64,000 bases of DNA from Macrolepiota albuminosa (Eukaryota; Basidiomycota; Agaricomycetes; Agaricales; Agaricaceae): NCBI GenBank assembly GCA_027475525.1, contig JAMWFC010000107.1, positions 576,992 to 640,991 of the forward strand. Direction: 5' to 3'. This document shows, one piece after another, positions 44,171-52,514 of this stretch. Position 1 is the stretch's first letter. Every line of letters begins with the position of its first letter. The position numbers and the translations under genes are program-made. The notes under the pieces are model-generated. The model was given only the letters and a program-made list of their open reading frames with translations, had not been told where the DNA came from and ran no database searches.

Positions 44171-44536
44171 TGATAGAATAGCAAACAGGATCTAGTTAAA
44201 AGAACAGAAACTCAGAGTGTTTTCAGACACGTCTAAGGTATTTATTCACCTAGTTAAAAGAACAGAAACTAGGTAGGGTAAGCAATAGGTAATTTGTTGT
44301 ATACGAGTTGAGCCTCACCTCAGAGTGTTTTCGGACACGTCTGAGGTAGGCAGTACGTAACTATGTGAATATATATAAAACGGGTGATAACGGGTAGTGA
44401 GGTTTTTGGGGATGCAGGGTCAAAGACAAAAAATAAAGAGAGTATATGAAAAAGGAAAGACACACATATAACGAGGGTATGTTCAGGATCTTTGACCCGG
44501 TTTGTTTAAAGTAACTCGCCGACAATAGTTCTAACA
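44171..44536 (-). repeat. Copia 5' LTR (right)
   Basis: 366 bp, the partner of 39307-39672. Differences fall only in the last third: near 44420 (CAAAG versus CGAAG), 44448 (ATGAA versus ACGAA), 44484 (CAGGA versus CGGGA), 44508 (TAAAG versus TAGAG) and 44517 (CTCGC versus CTTGC). All are transitions. Confidence 0.93.
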
Positions 44537-44541
44537 GGTTG
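44537..44541. repeat. Copia target site duplication, right (GGTTG)
   Basis: Exact match to 39302-39306. Confidence 0.92.
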
Positions 44542-45240
44542 TGCTGCTGATGACATCCTAGCCCATGAAGGCTCAACCAGTTGACTGGTCTGATATCTAG
44601 CCCTCTTGACCTTGGCAGTCAGTTTCTCAAATATTGAAACTTTGTGCTTAGACGTGTGGTTGATCTGTTCCAGTGCTGATACACACTGCCTCTTCATCAG
44701 CTCAATCTGGTCAAACAGTCCCTCCATCACGACAATAGCCAGACTGTCCTGCAGAAAGAATGTAGTTGGAGGGACTGGCTGTCCCACTGTTTCCAGTCTG
44801 CTAAGAAGTGTGTCTGGCACTGCTGAGTCCTGTGCTTGTGGCGCAGATTTCAATGCACCCATGGTACAGATGGCGGTCCTGTCACTGCATCTGCATATGT
44901 TGGTATTGACACATGTGAGCATGCTGGTGGTATCTGATAATAGCACTCTTGGCACATGCTGTCCTCCAGGCACTCATAGCACCCCTCATCATTGACCTCC
45001 ATTTCTTGCGAGTGGGGAGGTGTCTGGTATGGGAGCGGTTCCTCACAGCCTGGATAAGCTATGTCTGCTGACTGGTACTGGCTCACCACCAGATATGGCA
45101 GCTGCCTCTGATAATTGGACTAATTCTGAATTTGTATATTCAGGGGTCTCTCCCCTCCACTAGAGCCTTGCAGGCTCTGATCATTTTTTTGTGGCCCCCA
45201 ATAGGCCATTGCAGACAACATGTTAGCTACATGTATTGGG
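44542..45240 (-). pseudogene. Degraded gene, 5' part (split by copia insertion)
   Basis: The minus strand reads MVSQYQSADIAYPGCEE from 45089, with a Cys-rich block CYECLEDSMCQECYYQ and PTYADAVTGPPSVPW. It then shifts frame to SAPQAQDSAVPDTLL, a hydrophobic patch TTFFLQDSLAIVVMEGL and a charged helical stretch QIELMKRQCVSALEQ...KLTAKVKRARYQ. It reaches the copia insertion in the middle of SSAAQP. The Cys-rich part could bind zinc, and the helical part could form a coiled coil or a capsid-like helix bundle. Upstream of 45089 the frame is open for only a short way. No family is recognised; transposon gag is one possibility. Confidence 0.4.
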
Positions 45241-45568
45241 ACTTAGGAGGAAAAGAGAAAAAAAGAAATTTCCTAACTCTGCCAGTAGTGTAAACAACCA
45301 CAAATATCTGCCACCCAGTCTTTCACCGGTTATCAAAGTGGACTTTGTCCACATTCACCACCTCATGCACTCTATGCATGTTTTGCTAGCTGTTGGGGGT
45401 GTTTCATGCCCTGCAGCTCTAATATAATGGAGCATCACACTTGTTACTAGCATCAACAACGCTATAGGCATCCAGTAGAGTTTTATGTAAGACAACATCT
45501 TGTATTCACTCTAGTTCTAGTCAATCTGATACTGCGGTCTGATTCAGCACTGTGAGATACATACAAGA
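45241..45568. other. Non-coding, probably gypsy 3' flank
   Basis: No supported gene. The minus strand directly follows the gypsy chromodomain stop, so this may be the gypsy 3' untranslated part or LTR, but no LTR ends were recognised. Confidence 0.35.
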
Positions 45569-46110
45569 TCATTCTAGCTCGTAACCAATGGTTACATCTA
45601 AGTATTGGTCCATCACTGCAAGGTTCTTGCAATTTACTAGTGGCTCCCAGGTAGTATCACCTAAGCTCCACCTTACCTCAAATTCAAGGTGTCCCTCTGT
45701 CTACCTATGACCTATGAGGTCATCTACAAACCATTCCTGGTCATTGCCAGTTCCAAAGTCATACAGCTCTGGGGTTGCATGATTAGGGAATAGCATGTTA
45801 CTATTGGCCAGATATGGTTGCAACAGCAATACATGGAACTTAGGCACTATTCTGCATGCCTGCAGCACATAATTAGATGTGCTCAGCCAAGTCTTGAGGA
45901 CCCTATATGGTCCAATCCACTTGGGACATAACTTACTCGCTCTGCCTTTCAGCAAGTTCAAGTTCTTCATTGAGAGGTACACTAGGTTCCCTTTCTTGAT
46001 GTCCGGTTTATCACACCTGCAATTATTTTGTTTTATTTGCCATACATGCAATTCTATAATTGCATCATGGGCATCCACTAAATTTCTTAGCACATTGCAT
46101 GCAAACTGTC
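45569..46110 (-). pseudogene. Ty3/gypsy integrase C-terminus with chromodomain, remnant
   Basis: The minus strand reads NLVDAHDAIIELHVWQ, then GNLVYLSMKNLNLLKG, KLCPKWIGPYRVL and VPKFHVLLLQPYL, the typical C-terminal part of gypsy integrase. It continues DDLIGHR and then TAG (45701-45703), the place of a conserved Trp, which suggests TGG to TAG. In the same frame comes a chromodomain EFEVRWSLGDTTWEPLVN, ending VTIGYELE and TGA at 45569-45571. Chromodomains target such elements to marked chromatin. Everything 5' of the integrase tail is missing, and the fragment ends abruptly next to the second Helitron. Confidence 0.88.
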
Positions 46111-46266
46111 AGGGGACTCCTCATTTCTTCCTTTTCTCACTTCTTATCTCTTCACTCTCCCTTCATTTATCCTCTTATTTCTTCTGACATTATTTCATTT
46201 TACTGTTTATATCCTTTCAACACTATCTGTTAGTACTACTCTCAGCCCTTGAGGTGTTCTGGTTCT
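46111..46266. other. AT-rich junction between gypsy and Helitron remnants
   Basis: A pyrimidine-rich stretch (TTTCTTCC, CTTATTTC) separates the gypsy integrase remnant from the first readable Helitron codons. It could be the breakpoint that removed the Helitron 5' end. No terminal motif is recognised. Confidence 0.35.
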
Positions 46267-49153
46267 TTAGCTACCATTTACTATTAATCTTGATGACCAG
46301 TTTCCACTTATTGTTGATAGTACTACAAGAGCTTTGAGATTAGCAAAAGATCCTGTTGCTGCAGCTGACTTTTTTTATTTTTCTATTCAATGTATGTTTC
46401 AATATCTTTTTGGGTGGGATTTTGAAAAAGGCAAAAGTTTTTCAGAGGGTGGCATTTTAGGACATCTTGCTGCATTTTATGGATCTAATGAATTGACCGA
46501 AAGAGGACAATGGCATGCACACTTTCTTATATGGCTTATTGGTGCACCTAATCCTTCTGATATTCATATAAAACTTAAAACCGAAGCTGGTTATGCTCAA
46601 AAGCTATTTCAATTTTTTGAAAATATTATTCATTATCATCTTCCTAATATTGAAATAGAAATCGATCCAAAATATGAACCACGAATCGAAAGACCTCCTC
46701 ATGTACCATCTTCAAGATCTGATGAAGATATTCAAGATTGGAAAGATTTGCTTGATGTAGAAATTAAAAAATGCAGAGAAGCTCTTCAACGTCATAATTG
46801 TAGAGCTGTTTGCCACAAATTTGGAAATGATAATAAGTGTCGCTTTCGATTTCCACATGATTTTGTTCCTGAATCTAAATTTGATCCAAATACAAATTCT
46901 ATTTATTTACTTTGTCAAGATCCTACTGTGAATTATTTTAATCCAATTATTCTTGTATATTGTCGCCATAATCATGATTTAAAATGTATATTATCCGGAA
47001 AAGCAGCTAAAGCAGCGATGTTTTATATTACCGACTATATTACAAAGTTAGATCTAAAAACTTATCAAATGTTGTCTCTTCTATCTCGAGCAGTTCTTAA
47101 CATGAAAGATACTATAGATTCTTCAAGTTCTAAAGCTAAATCCAAATTGCTTCTTCATAAATATTTATCTCAACTAACTAAGCAACAACAAATACATGCT
47201 CAACAAGCAGCTTGGTATATTCGGGGTCGAGGTGATAGTTTTTCTTCTCATAAAACAACACCAATGTTATCAAATCTTTTACTTTATTACGTTAAAACTT
47301 CTATCAATGCTATGAAAAATACAAATGAAAAAAATGAAGATTGTAGTGATGAAGAAAACGATATTGAACCTATATCATTAAAAATTAGTGTAGATATTAA
47401 TGGAAATCTTTTAAAAGCAACTCAGATAGATGATTATATTTATCGTGATTCAGACTTGTCTAATATCTGCTTTTATACTTTTGTTCAGTGTTTTCGAAGA
47501 GAGCTTATAAGTACTTCAAAATATAAAGGTACTAATACTATACGATTAGGTGCGTATAAACGCTGGAGACTGAAAAGTCCACATCCTTTATGTGATACTC
47601 ATGATTTAGTAGAGCATACTAATTTTGAGCGTGGAGATGGTTCTAAGCTACTTATACCTTATTTAATTGGAACAAGTATTCCTCGATCTACTCATTCTGA
47701 TTATAGTATTTTTATGCTTGCTCATTTTAAACCTTTTAGTGATGTTGAACCTTTACTTCTTTCACATGAAAATCCTGATGATGTATTCAGTATGTATAAT
47801 TTTACTGAAATGTCTAGAAATATTATGAAAAATTGGGATGCTATTTATGAATGTGAGGATGAAAGAGATGCTGAGAGACTTCAAAAAAAAGAACAAGCTT
47901 TGAAAGAATCAAAAGTATTCATGGAACTAGCAGCTTCTTCAAATGATACTTTATTTATTCCAGAAAACTCAGGTCAAGTAGTTCAAAAAAATTTTCAATT
48001 AAATCAAGAACTTCTCAGACTTCAAGCAAGTGAATGGTTCTTAGTCGATGCAGAAGTTAATAAAAAAATAGACACTTCTGTATTATTACCTGCCGTAAAC
48101 ATTAGTAATTTAAAGATTTGGAAAAGAGAAGTCAAACTACAAGAAGAATCTTTAAAATCTCAACGAAGGAACATTCTGGATCCTTTAAATCAGACAGCAA
48201 TTATCAACAATGCATCTGAAACCGAATTAGTTTCTACTTTACCTAATATAAAATATTTATCTTCTGCTAATATATCATCAAATGCACCTACACCTCAAAC
48301 AAAAAGTTTAAATAACATTAATAATTTACACTTTGAAAGCCGTAACAATCTGATCGAGCGCATCATTTCAGAAGAAACTTTAAATGAAAAACAATCAATT
48401 GCGTTTAAAATTATTTCTAAAGCTTTTTTCAAATATATCAATGATGAAGCAGCCGGCATAAATAATGTTTTATCACCAAATTATCAACCTTATTTGCGCC
48501 TTCATCTTTCAGGACCTGGTGGTACTGGAAAGACTCATGTTGTTAAAGCCGTACAAAGAGTTATGGAAGTTTATCAATGCAAACAAAGATTGCGCTTTTT
48601 AGCACCAAGCGGTACTGCAGCTGCACTTATTGATGGATTAACTATCCATAAAGGTCTATCTATCAAAGTTCAGAAAAAAAATAAAGGAAAAGGTAATCGA
48701 ATACCTGGTGATTCTAAAGAAGATTATTCTGTTATAATGACTGTTGCTGAAAAAAGTAATCTTTTTGAAGAATTTAAAAATGTTATAATGCTTCTTATTG
48801 ATGAAGTATCTCTGCTTAGCTGTCATTTATTATCAGATGTAGATTGCTCTTTACGAATAGTAAAAGGTAATAATGAACCATTTGGTGGAATTTTGGTCAT
48901 TTTTTCAGGTGATTTTTATCAATATCCACCTGTTGGAGGAACTCCTTTGTATAAACCTGTAACAAATTCTACTAATATGTCTTCTCAGCAATTATCGACT
49001 CGTCTTGGTCGGTTAGTATGGAAATCGGTCACTGAAGTAATAAACTTGGAAGAGCAACAGCGCATGAAAAAAGATCCTGAATATGCTGCAGCTGTTTTAC
49101 GGTTGCGAAAGAGAAAATGCACAGAGGAAGATGTTGAGTTATTCAACAGTTGA
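46267..49153 (+). CDS. Helitron Rep/helicase, long open part
   Basis: The frame is open from just after a TAG at about 46275 to a TGA at 49151-49153; the first Met is at 46334. Rep blocks are LRLAKDPVAAADFFYFS, GHLAAFYGSNELTERGQ and the HUH-type motif WHAHFLIWLIG (about 46511-46545). The tyrosine motif is FYITDYITKLDLKTYQ (about 47020-47067), with two Tyr before the Lys. The helicase has Walker A GPGGTGKTH (about 48511-48537), LLIDEVSLLSCHL (Walker B) and IFSGDFYQYPPVGG. A Cys/His cluster CRAVCHKFGNDNKCRF near 46800 may be a zinc site. The N-terminus is missing. The stop at 49151 falls inside the motif after LFNS, where CGA to TGA is the simplest cause. Confidence 0.85.
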
Positions 49154-49955
49154 GTGATTAAATCTTTTGAAAATCCAGATGGATTAAATATGAGTTGTAA
49201 TAATAGACAACATTCAACTGCAATAGTGCAAACTAATGATCTTTGTCAGGCTATAAATTTTCAAAAAGCAAAATCCATTGTTCAAGGTAACATTGATATT
49301 TGTGCTGCAAATGACACAGTTAAAAAAAAACAATATCAGAACCTGCTAGATCTGAACTTTTAAGACTGAATGTTTCTAAGTTTGCTAGTGAAGGCGCTTT
49401 ACCTGGTTTTCTTCCTTTATATATAGGAATGCCTGTTGTTCTGCGCAATCGAAATCTATCTACTGAATTAGGTATTACGAATGGTGCTCATGGAATATTG
49501 AAGAAATATGACATTGAAACTTGTTCATCCGGTTATACTTATTGTACTGGTGCGATTATTGAATTTCCAAGAAGCAAAGTATCTCTTTCAAATCTACCTA
49601 ATCAGTATTTTCCAATTGAACCTCTATCCTGGAAATTTCAACATTTAGTACAATTAGATAAAAATAATGAAAAGCAAAAAATATCAATCATGCGCTATCA
49701 ATTGCCTTTTCAACCTGACATTTAGTACAATTAGATAAAAATAATGAAAAGCAAAAAATATCAATCATGCGCTATCAATTGCCTTTTCAACCTGCTTTTG
49801 CTATTACAGGATATGCTGCACAAGGAACAAGTCTTCCGCATATTTTAGGTTGGTTACATCTTAGAGGTTTCACTGCCTATGTAACAGCATCTAGAGCTAC
49901 TACTTGCGAAGGTCTAGCTATAGTTCAAAAAGTCACTTTAAAAGATCTCAATTGA
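49154..49955 (+). pseudogene. Helitron PIF1 helicase C-terminal part, interrupted
   Basis: Continues the helicase after the TGA at 49151. A first piece to 49363 reads IVQTNDLCQAINFQKAK. After a frame loss the next piece (from about 49370) reads LPGFLPLYIGMPVVLRNRN and TNGAHGILKKYDIE, then PIEPLSWKFQHLV. The last helicase motif reads YQLPFQPAFAITGYAAQGTS and spans the 77-bp duplication; with one copy counted, the frame runs straight through to GFTAYVTASRATTCEGL and ends at a TGA at 49953. Confidence 0.8.
49641..49794. repeat. 77-bp two-copy tandem duplication (11 of 16)
   Basis: Copies are exactly 49641-49717 and 49718-49794, identical. Counting one copy restores the reading frame of the Helitron helicase, which is the clearest test case that the extra copy is not ancestral. 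Confidence 0.95.
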
Positions 49956-49958
49956 AAG

Positions 49959-51185
49959 TTGCCATCTGACTTAATTAATGAGACACAAAGGCATGAAATT
50001 ATGGAGCACAATACACTTATTAGACATGGATTTAAGAAGGGTTTTATTAGAGTTGTACCTGATCCTGAAGGTGAGGATAAACATTTAAGCAAATACTCAA
50101 ATATTAATATTAAATTATCTACTTATTCTCAACGATATTCTGATAATATTCAAAATACTCAAGATCAGTGCGAAAGAAAAGTAGATGCAGACAATAATAA
50201 TAAAAGCAAAAAGAGATCTGCATCACGTAATTCATGCCGTGATTTTACCTTGCACAAAAAATTAAAGTTAGATTTTGATGAAAGTACTAATTCTATATGG
50301 CATGTTATTTCGAAAGGATGCTCATGGGATAGTATAAATTGGTCATGTGCCTATGATTCTACACTCATGTCTTTTTATTGCACTTATCTCCAAATGAATA
50401 ATGAAGATCAAAATATTTGGAGCTGCTCTAATGAAACTTGCAATATTCTAAGTGATTTATTTGCAAAACATATTAGTTTAAGCTATAATATTGATGATAT
50501 CCGCAATGAATTTCGCAAATATCTTTATTATAAAAATCCAATAAAGTTTCCATTAATTGGACCTACTTTAATAAGCGCTACAGATATTGTTGACTTAATT
50601 TTTTTCGCTCCTAATATAGTTCAAAAAATGATTTATCATATATCATGCCCTTCCTGCCAATTTCTTTTAGAAGCAACTATTGACTTGCATCACATAGGTC
50701 ACTGTACAAGTCCTACCGTATGGTCTAATTATGGAATTCAAGGAGACACTGAGGCAACCACTCAGCAATGGTTAAATGCCTTTATTACAGCAGGTAAAAG
50801 GCACGCTTCCATAGAAGCTGCAACAATTATGAAAAATGGACTAGCTAATCATTCACACATATGTTCTGCTATTCCAAGTGAAAAAATACTTTATGCCCCA
50901 GCTCCTTTAATAATTCGACTTGATTTAGATTATATAGATGGATTCGCTACTAAAATAATTCCTATTGTATGCTTGCCAACTCAGACAGGTTTACAGCAAT
51001 ATAGTGTGCGAGCTATTATCTACCAAGGTTATAATCATTTTACAGCTCGTCTTTTTGATAATAACTCTGTCTGGAGCTACGATGGAGCTGCTTACAATGG
51101 TAGTATTGTTAAGGAAAACAACTGCATTAATTTGGAGATTTTTAATGGTAGACAGCAACATATTGTAATCTATGCAAAAATATAG
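49959..51185 (+). CDS. Helitron C-terminal cysteine-protease-like domain
   Basis: After the stop at 49953 the frame continues for 408 residues. It begins LPSDLINETQRHEIMEH, still Helitron-like, then a basic linker (NNNKSKKRSASRN). From about 50280 it forms a separate domain. CSWDSINWSCAYDSTLMSFY has a Cys in the context usual for the nucleophile box of ubiquitin-type cysteine proteases (N/D...C...Y/D). A CPSCQF pair and a later HICSA follow, and GYNHFTARLFDNNSVWSYDG supplies a His box with a downstream Asp/Asn. This order (Cys box, then HFTAR-WxYDG) resembles UCH/USP-like proteases found at the end of some basidiomycete Helitrons. Activity is inferred from motif order only. The domain itself has no stop or shift. 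Confidence 0.65.
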   Translation: MPSDLINETQRHEIMEHNTLIRHGFKKGFIRVVPDPEGEDKHLSKYSNINIKLSTYSQRYSDNIQNTQDQCERKVDADNNNKSKKRSASRNSCRDFTLHKKLKLDFDESTNSIWHVISKGCSWDSINWSCAYDSTLMSFYCTYLQMNNEDQNIWSCSNETCNILSDLFAKHISLSYNIDDIRNEFRKYLYYKNPIKFPLIGPTLISATDIVDLIFFAPNIVQKMIYHISCPSCQFLLEATIDLHHIGHCTSPTVWSNYGIQGDTEATTQQWLNAFITAGKRHASIEAATIMKNGLANHSHICSAIPSEKILYAPAPLIIRLDLDYIDGFATKIIPIVCLPTQTGLQQYSVRAIIYQGYNHFTARLFDNNSVWSYDGAAYNGSIVKENNCINLEIFNGRQQHIVIYAKI

Positions 51186-51275
51186 TAGTATGAGCGCCAC
51201 GAATATCTAGATTAAGCAGTTGCCACATAGTCTATGAAAGGCTAGTAATACGCACTTCAGCCGTCTATCTACCGT

Positions 51276-51480
51276 CACTGCTGGTACCAGATTGTGTTTC
51301 CATTGGAAAAATTAGAAAAGAAAGCTGTCATGCAATTTCCAATGTGCCAATTTTCAAAAGAAAAAGGCACTTTCCTTTGTTGAATGACTTTTTTTGTGGG
51401 AAATTAGTACATCAGAAAAATAGCATAACAGCTTTCTTTTACACTTTTTTCACTGGAAACACTTTCCAGTATCAGCAGTG
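51276..51480 (+). mobile_element. CACTG-ended MITE, copy A
   Basis: A 205-bp element begins CACTGCTGGTACC and ends TATCAGCAGTG, with imperfect terminal inverted repeats of more than 50 bp. It is flanked by the 3-bp target duplication CGT (51273-51275 and 51481-51483). A CACT(A/G) end with a 3-bp duplication is the signature of the CACTA superfamily. It has no coding capacity. The inverted relative at 58219-58420 is closely similar over its full length. Its right end is covered by a 77-bp duplication. Confidence 0.88.
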
Positions 51481-51579
51481 CGTGCGAAGATAATAAAATA
51501 ATTAACAGCTTTCTTTTACACTTTTTTCACTGGAAACACTTTCCAGTATCAGCAGTGCGTGCAAAGATAATAAAATAAT
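51426..51579. repeat. 77-bp two-copy tandem duplication (12 of 16)
   Basis: Copies are 51426-51502 and 51503-51579 with one mismatch (G/A). It repeats the right terminus of MITE copy A. Confidence 0.93.
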
Positions 51580-52514
51580 TACGTAATTGTTCATCTGGAC
51601 AAACACTTAGGTAATTGTTCATTTGTCCATAAGGCATAAGGTAGCTTCTCTATAAACAACTGTGCATCTGTGCCCTGAATTTTCGTAATTGCATCAAAAG
51701 TTTCAGGAATCTCTGAATTTGACACATAGTCTCTGGAGTTTATCATAAAGTGCAGTGACCTCTGCATATGAGACATCTCTGACTTTCTATGATAAAATAT
51801 AAGACTGTGAAAAGCTCAAGACACCGTTCACCTTGAACCGAAAGTGTTTACAAATCTATCTCTGGAGAGATGTCAGGTTGTTGATCTGCAAAGACAAAGA
51901 CCGTGATCAGTCATGAAGAGTGAAGTTTCCGTGCTTTGTACTGTGGGCAGAATTTACAAAGATCCTTAGTGCATCTTTCAACTGAATGATCTTTTGCTTC
52001 TGATTTTATAGGGTGCCGACTTCCATGATTTGGTAAATAAGAGATGATTAAAATTAGATTTATGTGTTTCAAGAAGGTTTGTAGATATAGTCAATGAGTT
52101 GCATGACCGTCAGTCATAGTGACTTGTCATCTCACACTGTGCTTACAGTGTTGATAACTTAGTTCTCACTACACTATGTGTCACATTCAAGCTCCTCTCC
52201 TAATGTCCCTATTACACAAGTTTCATACTACATTCTACTAATCTTACTTACTCAGTCTCTTGTAGTTAGCTTGAATCTCTCGGCCCCGTTCTCAGAAGTG
52301 GGTTTTTCTGATGTTCAATAACTTATTTTCAGGACTTAAGAAATTCTATTCTTACAACATCACGCTAGCATTCGCACCAAAAAAAATTATTGTATTATAA
52401 TAGTATAAGTATAATAAAGCTCAAATATTGCTATTTTTATATCAAATTATGAGTTATGAACCTATAATTATCTGCAAGAAACGTACTTCGTGGGGTTGAA
52501 AATATTATTGCGGA
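51580..52514. other. Intergenic, no supported gene
   Basis: A 61-residue minus-strand frame at 51591-51776 has no motif and no splice support. TAATTGTTCAT occurs twice near 51584 and 51612. The region is AT-rich towards 52380-52450. It is the 3' flank of the minus-strand JmjC-like gene. Confidence 0.4.

Larger units (their letters stand above)
39307..44536 (-). mobile_element. Full-length Ty1/copia LTR retrotransposon
   Basis: The 5230-bp element has two 366-bp LTRs that begin TGATAGAATAGC and end GTTCTAACA. It is flanked by a GGTTG target duplication and carries one unbroken gag-pol frame on the minus strand. A polypurine tract GAGGGGGAGTG lies next to the left (3') LTR. A primer-binding-site-like GGTTATTGGGCCC lies next to the right (5') LTR. 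The LTRs differ at about five positions, all transitions and three of them at CpG, so the insertion is fairly young but not brand new. It sits inside a degraded gene of unknown function. Confidence 0.95.
46267..51185 (+). mobile_element. Second Helitron, 5' truncated, very AT-rich
   Basis: A plus-strand element with Rep, PIF1 helicase and a C-terminal protease-like domain, clearly more AT-rich in codon third positions than its neighbours. It is not a copy of the 0.6-6.3 kb Helitron: codon use and motif sequences differ, and the pre-Rep region is absent. Interruptions are a TGA at 49151-49153, a frame loss near 49360, the 77-bp duplication at 49641-49794 and a TGA at 49953-49955. If the duplication is artefactual, the protein needs only about three changes to be open. 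Confidence 0.85.

Noticed and set aside
599..51185. Both Helitrons being copies of one element
   Set aside because: Their Rep and helicase motifs differ in sequence (WHAHFLIW versus PHIHILIF, GPGGTGKT versus AEGCGKT), as do codon use and domain content.
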